This document shows, piece after piece, positions 1 through 6,440 of a stretch of 14,777 nt of DNA. The notes below the pieces were generated by a model. It searched no databases and was not told where the DNA came from. It worked only from the letters and a program-made list of their open reading frames with translations. Numbering within the stretch: the stretch's first letter is position 1; the number at the start of each line of letters is the position of its first letter. The translations under genes and the position numbers were made by a program. The stretch comes from JBELMB01 sp042088665 (GTDB lineage: Bacteria; Pseudomonadota; Alphaproteobacteria; Rhodobacterales; Rhodobacteraceae): NCBI GenBank assembly GCA_042088665.1, contig JBELMB010000128.1, positions 1-14,777 on the forward strand, read 5' to 3'.

Positions 1-666
1 GAATTCAAGGGGGCGCCCTACAGCTATGTAGAGCGGAATTTCGAACGTTTCGACGTCCTGCAGGACGGCGCTGTGCAGCCGGTGCCGGGGCGCGCAGGCG
101 ACCGTCCTGCGCTGAACTACACATCCGCCAAACCGGGGCTCGCGACGATCGTGCATGTGACCCGCGACTATATGCTGACCTATTCCAAATGGGAAAAGTT
201 CGAGACCTTCACCGCCCACAAGGACGCGACCTGGGCGCTGCAGGACCATCTCGACCGCGGTCTCTCGCAAGAGAAGTTCCGCGAACGCTATTCCCGCCAC
301 GCCAAGAGCCTGATGGCCGTGGGGCATGGCCGCGGCACGGACGTCGAGGCAGGGCTGTTGACGGAAATCGTGGCAGAGGCCAATCCCTATACCGACGACC
401 TCTCGACGGGATTTCCCTTGCGCGTCCTCTACAAGGGTGCCCCGCGCGCCGAGGCGCAGGTCGAGGTCTTTGACCGCGCGCCGGGGGGCGAAGTGGTCAT
501 CACGCTCTACCGCACCGATGCCGAGGGCCGCGCCAGAATCGCCACGCAGCCCGGCCACAGCTATCTCGTGGACAGCGTCGTTCTGCGCCCGCTGGAGCCC
601 GTCGAAGACAATGATCCGGTCTGGGAAAGCCTCTGGGCCTCGCTGACCTTCGCCGTGCCAGAGTGA
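1..666 (+). CDS. DUF4198 domain-containing protein, 5'-truncated
   Basis: The reading frame is open from the first base of the window and stops at TGA 664-666, so 221 residues of the C-terminal part are present and the start lies outside. The last ~100 residues have the layout of DUF4198 proteins (NikM-like periplasmic or exported proteins): an NPY segment, a beta-sandwich-like stretch with 'FPLRVLYKGAPR' and 'VEVFDR', a 'TDAEGRARI' turn, and a terminal 'DPVWESLWASLTF' motif. Family members are usually exported and are often found near metal or TonB-type uptake genes, but the signal peptide and upstream neighbours are missing here, so no substrate can be proposed. The family call rests on motif recognition; the biochemical role is unknown. 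Confidence 0.75.
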   Translation, partial: EFKGAPYSYVERNFERFDVLQDGAVQPVPGRAGDRPALNYTSAKPGLATIVHVTRDYMLTYSKWEKFETFTAHKDATWALQDHLDRGLSQEKFRERYSRHAKSLMAVGHGRGTDVEAGLLTEIVAEANPYTDDLSTGFPLRVLYKGAPRAEAQVEVFDRAPGGEVVITLYRTDAEGRARIATQPGHSYLVDSVVLRPLEPVEDNDPVWESLWASLTFAVPE

Positions 667-716
667 CCTCGGCGCGCCCCAGCCCCAGCCAACCCCGGCG
701 TCGTCTGCGAACCCGG

Positions 717-737
717 TGCCCCCACCAGGCGGGGGCA
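717..737 (+). terminator. Hairpin downstream of the DUF4198 gene
   Basis: TGCCCCC (717-723) and GGGGGCA (731-737) form a perfect 7-bp stem with a 7-nt loop, 50 bp after the stop codon. No T-run follows, so it may be a 3'-end stabiliser or a weak terminator rather than a classical intrinsic terminator. Confidence 0.4.
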
Positions 738-822
738 TTCAACGCACCGACCCCGCCGCGCCCTGAAAGCGCCGGTCACATCGCCCGGCCTCCCTTCCAA
801 CCAGACCCCAAGGCCCCGCACC

Positions 823-2226
823 ATGTCCGACATCCCCGATAGCCTTCGCGCAGCACTTGACCCGCAGGACCTGCTGACCGGCGCCGACATGGCGCCCTGG
901 TGCCAGGACTGGACCGGGCAGTTCCGATGGACCCCGCTGTGCGTGACCCGACCGCGCGACACGCAGGCGGTCTCCCGGATCCTGAGCGCCGCCCATGCCG
1001 CGGGCATTGCCGTGGTGCCGGTCTCAGGCCACACCGGCGTCGCGGGGGGCACGCATGCCGAGGGCGCGATCATGCTCTCCCTCGACCGCATGGACCAGAT
1101 CGAGGAAATCCGCCCCTCCGCCCGCCTTGCCCGCGTCGGGGCCGGCGTCATCCTCAGCCAGTTGCACGCCGCCGTGGCGGAACACGATCTCAGCTTTCCG
1201 ATGACCTTTGGGGCAAGGGGCTCGGCCCGCATTGGCGGCATCCTGTCGACCAATGCCGGGGGCTCCAACGTCCTGCGCTATGGCAACACCCGCGACCTCG
1301 TCCTTGGCGTCGAGGCGGTGCTGGCGGACGGGCGCATCGTCAACCTGCTGTCCGAATTGCACAAGAACAACACCGGGTTCGACCTGCGTCATCTGCTGAT
1401 CGGCGCCGAGGGCACGCTGGGCGTGATCACCCGCGCCGTGGTGAAACTGGTGCCCGCGCCACAAGCCTATGCCACCGCCATGGTCGCCACGCCCGATCTG
1501 GACACCGCGCTCACCTTGCTGAACCGCTTGCAGGACATGACCGGCGGCGCCGTCGAGGCCTTTGAATACATGCCCGCCGCCTATATGGAGGCGCACGCGA
1601 AACTGCACCCCGAGGCGCAGCCGCCCTTTGCCACGGTCCATGCCATCAATATCCTCGTGGAACTGGGGGCCACTGCGCCGCGCGACACCACGCCGGATGC
1701 CTCCGGCGCGGTCCCGCTCGCGACCTATCTGCAGGATGGGCTTGAGAGCCTCTTCGAGGAGGGGCTTGTCACGGATGCGGTCATCGCCACCAGCGAGGCC
1801 CAGCGCGCCGCCTTCTGGGCCCTGCGCGAAGACGCGGCAGAGGTCTCCCTGTCGCACCATCCTTTCGTGAACAACGACGTGGCCGTGCCGGTGGACAAGG
1901 TCGGGCGCTTCCTCGAAGAGGCCGACCGCCGCGTCGCCGCCATCGACCCGGAGGCAAGGGCCATGGTCGTCTCTCACCTCGGCGATGGCAACATCCACTA
2001 CGTGGTATGGGTCGCCGAAGGCACCGACAATGAGGCGATCGTGACCGCGGTCGAGGACGTTGTGCTTGATCTCGGCGGCTCCTTTTCGGCGGAGCACGGC
2101 ATCGGGCTGGGCAAACGCGACAGCATGCGACGGCGCAAGGACCCCGCGGCGCTGGACATGATGCGCGCGATCAAATCGGCGCTCGACCCGAAGGGCATTC
2201 TCAACCCCGGCAAAGTGCTGCCCTGA
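823..2226 (+). CDS. FAD-binding 2-hydroxyacid dehydrogenase (GlcD / D-2-hydroxyglutarate dehydrogenase-like)
   Basis: The 467-residue protein belongs to the VAO/PCMH flavoprotein family and should oxidise a D-2-hydroxyacid (such as D-lactate, glycolate or D-2-hydroxyglutarate) to the 2-oxoacid, passing electrons to an electron carrier or quinone. Residues ~36-215 form the FAD-binding domain, with 'PVSGHTGVAGGTHA' (66-79), 'GARGSARIGGILSTNAGG' (130-147) and 'GAEGTLGVIT' (194-203). The C-terminal FAD-oxidase domain has HLGDGNIH (385-392) and SAEHGIG (H425), which match the metal-binding His/His/Glu set of D2HGDH-type enzymes. The C-terminus 'LDPKGILNPGKVLP' is classic for the family. Length is normal for single-subunit members. 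The ATG at 823 has only a weak AAGG upstream. It stands alone, followed by a hairpin, so the neighbours do not fix the substrate; a D-lactate dehydrogenase is an equally possible annotation. Confidence 0.88.
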   Translation: MSDIPDSLRAALDPQDLLTGADMAPWCQDWTGQFRWTPLCVTRPRDTQAVSRILSAAHAAGIAVVPVSGHTGVAGGTHAEGAIMLSLDRMDQIEEIRPSARLARVGAGVILSQLHAAVAEHDLSFPMTFGARGSARIGGILSTNAGGSNVLRYGNTRDLVLGVEAVLADGRIVNLLSELHKNNTGFDLRHLLIGAEGTLGVITRAVVKLVPAPQAYATAMVATPDLDTALTLLNRLQDMTGGAVEAFEYMPAAYMEAHAKLHPEAQPPFATVHAINILVELGATAPRDTTPDASGAVPLATYLQDGLESLFEEGLVTDAVIATSEAQRAAFWALREDAAEVSLSHHPFVNNDVAVPVDKVGRFLEEADRRVAAIDPEARAMVVSHLGDGNIHYVVWVAEGTDNEAIVTAVEDVVLDLGGSFSAEHGIGLGKRDSMRRRKDPAALDMMRAIKSALDPKGILNPGKVLP

Positions 2227-2239
2227 GGCGCTGACCCGG

Positions 2240-2256
2240 CCGCCGCGCAACGGCGG
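2240..2256 (+). terminator. GC hairpin after the FAD-dehydrogenase gene
   Basis: CCGCCG (2240-2245) and CGGCGG (2251-2256) enclose a 5-nt loop, starting 14 bp after the stop. It is very GC-rich but lacks a U-tract, so it is a weak intrinsic terminator candidate. Confidence 0.45.
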
Positions 2257-2550
2257 TGAATGGGGCGGCAAGACGCTGTTGCGCGGCGTTGAGGGGTTTC
2301 AGACATCGGCCCTTGCGGGGATCGGGCGGTCCGACCGTGGTCGACCTTTCGGCGGGGCGCAGCGGCCCTGCGCCGCGGGCGCTTTGTTCCCAAGCACCGC
2401 TCCCCAAGGCCAAAGGCGTAACTCCCTGAAGCCACCGCCGCATCATCTCCGTGACCAGACGCTCCAGCGTCATTCCGTCTGCAAGGCCTCAGCGGCTGGC
2501 AAGCGCGGCTTGGCCGATGCCCGTCGCGCCCCTGCAACCGTCTGAGTGCG

Positions 2551-2598
2551 GCCCGAGAAAACCCCGGGCCCAAGAGAACCGCAGCCCGAGAAAACCGC
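2551..2598. repeat. Degenerate 16-17-bp tandem repeat, three copies
   Basis: The core GCCCGAGAAAACC occurs at 2551-2563 and 2584-2596, with a two-mismatch copy GCCCAAGAGAACC at 2568-2580. The copies start 17 and 16 bp apart. A further GCCC follows at 2600. The repeat is intergenic and has no known identity. Confidence 0.6.
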
Positions 2599-2634
2599 AG
2601 CCCGGGGGCAAGGCCGCGCAGGGGCCAAAAGGTT

Positions 2635-2652
2635 GGGTATTCAATAATACCC
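2635..2652. promoter_or_regulatory. Inverted repeat GGGTATT-CAAT-AATACCC
   Basis: A perfect 7-bp inverted repeat with a 4-nt loop, markedly AT-rich against its surroundings and followed by a C-tract. It could be an operator or an RNA hairpin. No T-run follows on either strand, which argues against an intrinsic terminator. Confidence 0.4.
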
Positions 2653-2669
2653 GCCCCCCCTGCGCCCGT

Positions 2670-2682
2670 GTTATCAGATAAC
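2670..2682. promoter_or_regulatory. Palindrome GTTATC-A-GATAAC, operator-like
   Basis: A perfect 13-bp palindrome with 6-bp arms and a single central base, 122 bp upstream of the small exported protein gene. Size and symmetry suit a homodimeric regulator. The binding factor is not identifiable from sequence alone. Confidence 0.4.
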
Positions 2683-2804
2683 CGTGCCGTGATATTGCCC
2701 GACATCTGCGATGTGACACATGCACGTGGCGCGTGTTTCCTCGGGGGGCCGGGGCAGTGCATGTGCCGTTTCGGGCTTTGCCCATTTGAAAAAGGAAGTC
2801 TCTT

Positions 2805-3056
2805 ATGTCTGCCAAGATTATCACCTCCCTCGTCGTCGCCGGTGCCCTCGTCGCCAGTCTTTCCGTGGCAACCCCCGCCTCCGCCCTGAACCAGCGTGAG
2901 CGCAACATCGTCGGCGGCCTCGTTCTGGGTGTGCTTGGCACGCTGGCTGTGCAGGATCTCAAGAAAAAGCAGCACGGCAAGAGCCAGACCTACAGGACGT
3001 GCCACAACTCCTATCAGACCTACCGCAACGGTCGTCTGGTCACGGTCTGCCGCTAA
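2805..3056 (+). CDS. Small exported protein of unknown function (83 aa)
   Basis: The ATG is preceded by a good Shine-Dalgarno (GGAAG in a purine-rich AAAAAGGAAG). Residues 1-27 form a signal peptide: K4, a hydrophobic core (IITSLVVAGALVASLSVA) and an ASA-type signal peptidase I site, with mature protein starting around Leu28. The mature part begins with polar 'NQRERN', then a glycine-spaced apolar stretch 'GGLVLGVLGTLA' that could lie in a membrane, then a basic tail 'DLKKKQHGK' and a C-terminal part with two cysteines and repeated tyrosines (TYRTCHNSYQTYRNGRLVTVCR). The two cysteines could form a disulfide in the periplasm. It stands alone between two long spacers with palindromes on both sides. 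I do not recognise a named family and assign no function. Confidence 0.8.
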   Translation: MSAKIITSLVVAGALVASLSVATPASALNQRERNIVGGLVLGVLGTLAVQDLKKKQHGKSQTYRTCHNSYQTYRNGRLVTVCR

Positions 3057-3078
3057 GGCAAGGGCAGCGCGCAGGTCT

Positions 3079-3103
3079 GTGCCCCGCCTGCAAAAGGGGG
3101 CAC
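3079..3103 (+). terminator. Hairpin after the small exported protein gene
   Basis: GTGCCCC (3079-3085) and GGGGCAC (3097-3103) form a 7-bp stem with an 11-nt loop, 22 bp after the stop codon. There is no clear T-run. Confidence 0.4.
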
Positions 3104-3186
3104 TTCCGTGCTGCGCAGGGTCACGACCTGACCGCGCCGAAAGAGGCGCGTGAGGTCACCCCGCGCTCTGGTCCGATACAGGCAGG

Positions 3187-3201
3187 CATATCTCTGATAT
3201 G
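3187..3201. promoter_or_regulatory. Inverted repeat CATATC-TCT-GATATG
   Basis: A perfect 6-bp inverted repeat with a 3-nt centre in a GC-rich spacer, operator-like in size. It sits 131 bp beyond the stop of the small exported protein gene. No regulator can be named. Confidence 0.35.
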
Positions 3202-3562
3202 TCACCACCGCGCGTTCCCGGCGCAGGTGCCTGTGTCGGTCCAGTCATTCGTCGCGATGCCTTGTGCCCTGTCGCGCGGATCATAAGCTGCGCGACCAAA
3301 AGCTGTTCGGGTCAATCGGTGCGCCAGCCAAAGGCCACGCAGCGCTGGCAGAACAAGCCTTTGGTTCCGCGATGGCATCCGCAGCGCCTCGCAACTGCGT
3401 TCCGCAGCCAAAGCGCGCCGCCTTCGCAGCAGTCACTTGGGCGGGGCGCGCAACAGGCTGCGCACTGACCCACAGTTCAACCCATCACATCACTGCGCGG
3501 CACCTCTGTCAGGGGAGAGCCCGCCCGACCAACGGGCCGCCAGTGAACCGGCTGCGAAAAGG

Positions 3563-4771
3563 CTACACCCGGCCCAGTGCCAGCACCGCGTTCAGCCCGC
3601 CAAAGGCAAAGGCGTTGGACAAGACCACGTCGACCTGCGCATCCCGCGCTTCGTTGGGCACCACGTCCAGCACACATTCTGGGTCGGGCTCGGTGTAGCC
3701 GATGGTGGGCGCGATCACGCCTTCGTTCAGGGCCATCAGGCAGGCCAGCAATTCCACCGCGCCGGTGCCGCCGATCAGATGGCCATGCATCGATTTGGTC
3801 GAAGACATCATCAAGGCATCCGCATGGGTGCCAAAGACATCGGCCACCGCGGCGCATTCGGTCTTGTCATTGGCCGCCGTCCCGGTGCCATGCGCGTTGA
3901 TATAGCCGACGCGCTCATGGTCGACGCGCGCGTCGCGCAGCGCACCTCGGATCGCCCGGGCCGCGCCCTGTTTGGAGGGCATGACGATATCCGCCGCGTC
4001 CGAGGTCATGGCAAAGCCGAGCACCTCGCCAAGAATGACCGCCCCGCGGGCCTGCGCGTGCTCCAGCTCTTCCATCACGAAAACGCCCGCACCTTCGCCC
4101 TGCACCATGCCATTGCGCGTCGCACAGAAGGGGCGGCACCCGTCCTTGGACATGACGCGCAGCCCTTCCCAGGCCTTCACCCCGCCAAAGCACAGCATGG
4201 ATTCCGACCCGCCGGTGATCATCGCGGTGCACAGCCCCGTGCGGATCATCTGAAAGGCCTGCCCCATGGCATGATTCGATGAGGCACAGGCCGTCGCCAC
4301 CGTGAACGACGGGCCACGCAGGTTGAACTCCATCGAGACATGGCTGGCGGCCGCATTGTTCATCAGCTTGGGCACCACAAAGGGATGCACCCGGTTCTTG
4401 CCCTCTTCATAGACCGCGCGGTAATTGTCGTCCTGCGTGATCAGCCCGCCCCCGGAGGTGCCCAGCACCACGCCCGAGCTGTCCGCCAGCTCCCCGGCAA
4501 AGCTCAGCCCGGCCTGCTGCACCGCCTGCCGCGCGGCCAGCAGCGTGAACTGCGTGAACCGATCATAAAGCGCCAGCTGCTGGCGGTTGAACACGCTCTC
4601 CGCCTCGAACCCCTTGACCTGCCCGCCGATGCGGATCGACAGCCGCTCCACGTCGCGGAACTCCAGCGGGCCGATCCCGCAGCGCCCCTCGCGAAACGCC
4701 TCGTATGTGGTGGCCACATCCTGGCCCAGCGGATTGATCGTGCCCGCCCCCGTGATGACAACACGCCTCAC
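3563..4771 (-). CDS. Beta-ketoacyl-ACP synthase, FabF/NodE-like
   Basis: This 402-residue condensing enzyme of the thiolase superfamily joins malonyl-ACP to an acyl-ACP to give 3-oxoacyl-ACP. The catalytic set of KAS I/II is intact: Cys162 (TVATACASSN), His294 (INAHGTGT), Lys326 and His331 (SSTKSMHGHL). 'FGGVKAWEGLRVMSKDGCRPF' (195-215) resembles the specialised NodE/FabF2XL branch, which makes unusual acyl chains, more than housekeeping FabF; this is a judgement by eye. It starts at GTG (4771-4769), overlapping the stop of the preceding ACP gene by 4 bp (GTGA), which implies translational coupling. It is the last gene of the lpxD-like/acp/KAS operon. No ketoreductase, dehydratase or enoyl reductase is in the cluster. 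Confidence 0.93.
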   Translation of the reverse strand: MRRVVITGAGTINPLGQDVATTYEAFREGRCGIGPLEFRDVERLSIRIGGQVKGFEAESVFNRQQLALYDRFTQFTLLAARQAVQQAGLSFAGELADSSGVVLGTSGGGLITQDDNYRAVYEEGKNRVHPFVVPKLMNNAAASHVSMEFNLRGPSFTVATACASSNHAMGQAFQMIRTGLCTAMITGGSESMLCFGGVKAWEGLRVMSKDGCRPFCATRNGMVQGEGAGVFVMEELEHAQARGAVILGEVLGFAMTSDAADIVMPSKQGAARAIRGALRDARVDHERVGYINAHGTGTAANDKTECAAVADVFGTHADALMMSSTKSMHGHLIGGTGAVELLACLMALNEGVIAPTIGYTEPDPECVLDVVPNEARDAQVDVVLSNAFAFGGLNAVLALGRV

Positions 4772-5028
4772 GCGGGTCTCTCGGCGATCAACGCCTCGAT
4801 GCCCCGGATGATCTGCGCCACGCTGGAAAAGTCGAAATCCGACGCCTCCGGTTCATTCGCGTTGAAAGGCACCGACACGTCAAAGGTCTCCTCGATGGCA
4901 AAGATCGACTCCACCAGACCGAGGCTGTCGATGCCAAGGCTCTCGGGCGTGCTCTCAAGGGTGACATCCTCGACCTCGAGCATGGCCTGCTCTGCAATGA
5001 TTTCGATCACCTTGCTTTTCACGTCCAT
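4768..5028 (-). CDS. Acyl carrier protein, dedicated (86 aa)
   Basis: A short acidic four-helix carrier with the 4'-phosphopantetheine attachment serine at Ser35 in 'LGIDSLGLVE'. It differs from housekeeping AcpP (DSLDTVE-type helix II) and has an unusual loop 'FNANEPEASDFDF' (55-67), so it is probably a special-purpose ACP like AcpXL in logic, though not clearly its orthologue. It lies 35 bp after the lpxD-like gene and overlaps the following KAS gene. The nearest AGAAGGA ribosome site is about 12-14 bp from the ATG, longer than usual. It likely carries the acyl chain made by the neighbouring KAS to the LpxD-like acyltransferase (inference). Confidence 0.93.
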   Translation of the reverse strand: MDVKSKVIEIIAEQAMLEVEDVTLESTPESLGIDSLGLVESIFAIEETFDVSVPFNANEPEASDFDFSSVAQIIRGIEALIAERPA

Positions 5029-5063
5029 GGCCCGGGCCCAATCCTTCTTAGAGTGTCGCTGAT

Positions 5064-6167
5064 TTAGTCATTCCCCATGATCTTGGAAACCGCTTTCTTG
5101 AGATCCGCGACGTCGCGGAACAGCCGGGGCAGGCGGCGCAGGCCCTTGTAGCTTTCCACGTGGCTGTCCATCTTCATCGCCGGGTAGCCCAGCATGACGC
5201 GGCCCTCGGGCACGTTGGACAACACCATGGTGCCCCCGCCGAGGATCACCCGGGCGCCGATCTGCAGATTGTCAGAGATGCCAGAGCAGCCGCCGACCAC
5301 CACGCCTTCGCCCAGAACAGAAGAGCCCGCGATGGCCGCATGTGCGCAGATCATGCAGTTGTCGCCGACCACCACGTTGTGGCCGATCTGCACGAGGTTG
5401 TCGATCTTCACGCCGTCGCCGATGCGGGTGTCGCGCACGGTGCCGCGGTCGACGCAGCTGTTGCAGCCGATCTCGACGTCGTGCCCCACCGTCACCGCCC
5501 CCAACGAGGCAATGCGCGCCCAGACCTGCGTGGCCGACGCGCCTTGCGTGCCCAGCGAAGCGCGGGCCTTTTCGACGCCTGAGGGCTCCGGCGTCACAAA
5601 GGAAAAGCCATCGCCGCCAAGGGTGGCGCCCGGATGGGCGATAAAGCGCGCGCCGATCGTGACCCGGGCCATCAGCCGGACATTGCCGTGCAGCACCGCG
5701 CCCGCGCCAAGGGTGACATCGGGACCGATCTGGCATTGCGGACCAATGGTGCTGCCCGCGCCGATGCGCGCGCCCGCGCCGATCACCGTAAAGGGCCCGA
5801 CGCTGACATCCGCGCCCAGTTCCGCGCTGGGGGCGATCACCGCCGATGGGTGGATGCCGGTCCCATGTCCCTGTCCGGGGTCCATCATCGCCGACAGACC
5901 GGCGAGCGCGAACCGCGGGCGCGGCGCCAGAAGTGCGGCCTCCAGACCATAGCTTTGCCAGTCGGCCCCGTGCCACAGCATCGCCGCCCGGGCCTGACCC
6001 TGCGCCAGTCCCGCGGCATAGTCCGGCTTCATCGCGAGTGCGAGATCGGTGGCGCCGGCGCTTTGGGGCTCGGCCACGGCCGAGATCTCAAGATCGACGG
6101 CCCCTGCCGCCTCCAGCCCAAGCGCATGGGCTATCTCTGCCACGGTGTGCCGAGTGTCTCCGGTCAT
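5064..6167 (-). CDS. lpxD: LpxD-like UDP-3-O-acylglucosamine N-acyltransferase
   Basis: A 367-residue left-handed beta-helix acyltransferase. Residues 1-95 match the N-terminal uridine-binding domain of LpxD. From 'GIHPSAVIAPSAELGADVSVGPF' (104-126) onward come regular hexapeptide repeats to ~320, with the conserved 'GGDGFSF' (184-190), 'CVDRGT' (238-243) and 'VQIGHNVVVGDN' (259-270). His263 aligns with the catalytic histidine of LpxD. A C-terminal helical tail follows. LpxD transfers a 3-hydroxyacyl chain from ACP to the 2-amino group of UDP-3-O-acylglucosamine in lipid A synthesis. It is slightly longer than E. coli LpxD (341 aa), with an insertion near 193-222. It is not in the usual bamA-lpxD-fabZ-lpxA setting but heads an ACP/KAS operon, so it may be a second, specialised LpxD. 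The start at 6167 is fixed by GGAGG 7 nt upstream; the frame extends to 6620 only by reading through tandem repeats. Confidence 0.88.
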   Translation of the reverse strand: MTGDTRHTVAEIAHALGLEAAGAVDLEISAVAEPQSAGATDLALAMKPDYAAGLAQGQARAAMLWHGADWQSYGLEAALLAPRPRFALAGLSAMMDPGQGHGTGIHPSAVIAPSAELGADVSVGPFTVIGAGARIGAGSTIGPQCQIGPDVTLGAGAVLHGNVRLMARVTIGARFIAHPGATLGGDGFSFVTPEPSGVEKARASLGTQGASATQVWARIASLGAVTVGHDVEIGCNSCVDRGTVRDTRIGDGVKIDNLVQIGHNVVVGDNCMICAHAAIAGSSVLGEGVVVGGCSGISDNLQIGARVILGGGTMVLSNVPEGRVMLGYPAMKMDSHVESYKGLRRLPRLFRDVADLKKAVSKIMGND

Positions 6168-6174
6168 CCTGGGG

Positions 6175-6179
6175 CCTCC
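6175..6179 (-). promoter_or_regulatory. Ribosome binding site deciding the lpxD-like start
   Basis: GGAGG on the minus strand lies 7 nt before the ATG at 6167-6165. This supports a 367-residue product rather than the 518-residue frame that runs back into the tandem repeats. Confidence 0.8.
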
Positions 6180-6254
6180 GCTCTTGCTGCTTCGCAGGGG
6201 GTGTAGCGCAAGGCCGGGGCGAAGGGCACAGAATTCTTTGCCGCATGTCTTCGC

Positions 6255-6290
6255 CCCATGATTGCCCCAGCGATTGCCCCAGCGATTGCC
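6255..6290. repeat. 12-bp tandem repeat, three copies
   Basis: CCCATGATTGCC (6255-6266) is followed by two exact copies of CCAGCGATTGCC (6267-6278, 6279-6290). The array is about 90 bp upstream of the lpxD-like start codon and probably within or near its promoter or leader. Confidence 0.85.
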
Positions 6291-6324
6291 ACGGCTGTGG
6301 CCCCTGATGTCCTTCCCAAGCGAC

Positions 6325-6374
6325 GTCTGCCCAATGAACAGGTGCTGCACCACGGCAGACAGCAAGACCTGTTC
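6325..6374. other. Interlocking inverted repeats (pseudoknot or alternative-hairpin topology)
   Basis: GTCTGCC (6325-6331) is complementary to GGCAGAC (6354-6360). GAACAGGTGCTG (6336-6347) is complementary to CAGCA (6360-6364) plus ACCTGTTC (6367-6374) with a small bulge. The order A-B-A'-B' means the two stems either form an H-type pseudoknot or exclude each other, overlapping only at base 6360. It could act in the leader RNA of the lpxD-like operon (minus strand), but transcription of this segment is not shown. Confidence 0.45.
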
Positions 6375-6440
6375 GGCACTGCACAACGCGAATCGCGCGC
6401 CGCGAGGATACCGGCTTGCGGCAAAGGGGGGCGCCCCGCA

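Larger units (their letters stand above)
2227..2804. other. Gene-poor spacer between the dehydrogenase and the small exported protein
   Basis: I see no convincing coding gene in these 578 bases. The spacer holds the hairpin at 2240-2256, a degenerate 16-17-bp direct repeat at 2551-2598, an inverted repeat at 2635-2652 and a palindrome at 2670-2682. A minus-strand ORF (2473-2201) starts with a plausible helix but runs into the 3' end of the dehydrogenase gene and has no Shine-Dalgarno, so I did not call it. Confidence 0.5.
3057..3562. other. Spacer between convergent genes, no gene recognised
   Basis: These 506 bases lie between the small exported protein (plus) and the beta-ketoacyl synthase (minus), which converge. 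I see the hairpin at 3079-3103, a perfect inverted repeat at 3187-3201, and a long-range inverted repeat CCAAAGGC (3328-3335) / GCCTTTGG (3357-3364) enclosing an inner GCCA...TGGC. Several ORFs cross it, but none has a Shine-Dalgarno or a protein-like composition. The CCAAAGGC hairpin could belong to a small RNA, but nothing proves it. Confidence 0.5.

Noticed and set aside
1024..2271. 415-codon minus-strand frame opposite the FAD dehydrogenase
   Set aside because: Antisense shadow of a gene with full family motifs; no ribosome site and no recognisable domain.
2201..2473. Minus-strand 90-codon frame starting with a helical segment
   Set aside because: No Shine-Dalgarno, overlaps the 3' end and hairpin of the dehydrogenase gene, and its second half is low-complexity Arg/Ala/Pro. 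A relic of a small gene cannot be excluded.
3437..4282. 281-codon plus-strand frame opposite the beta-ketoacyl synthase
   Set aside because: Antisense shadow; composition is dominated by His, Arg, Gly and Ala.
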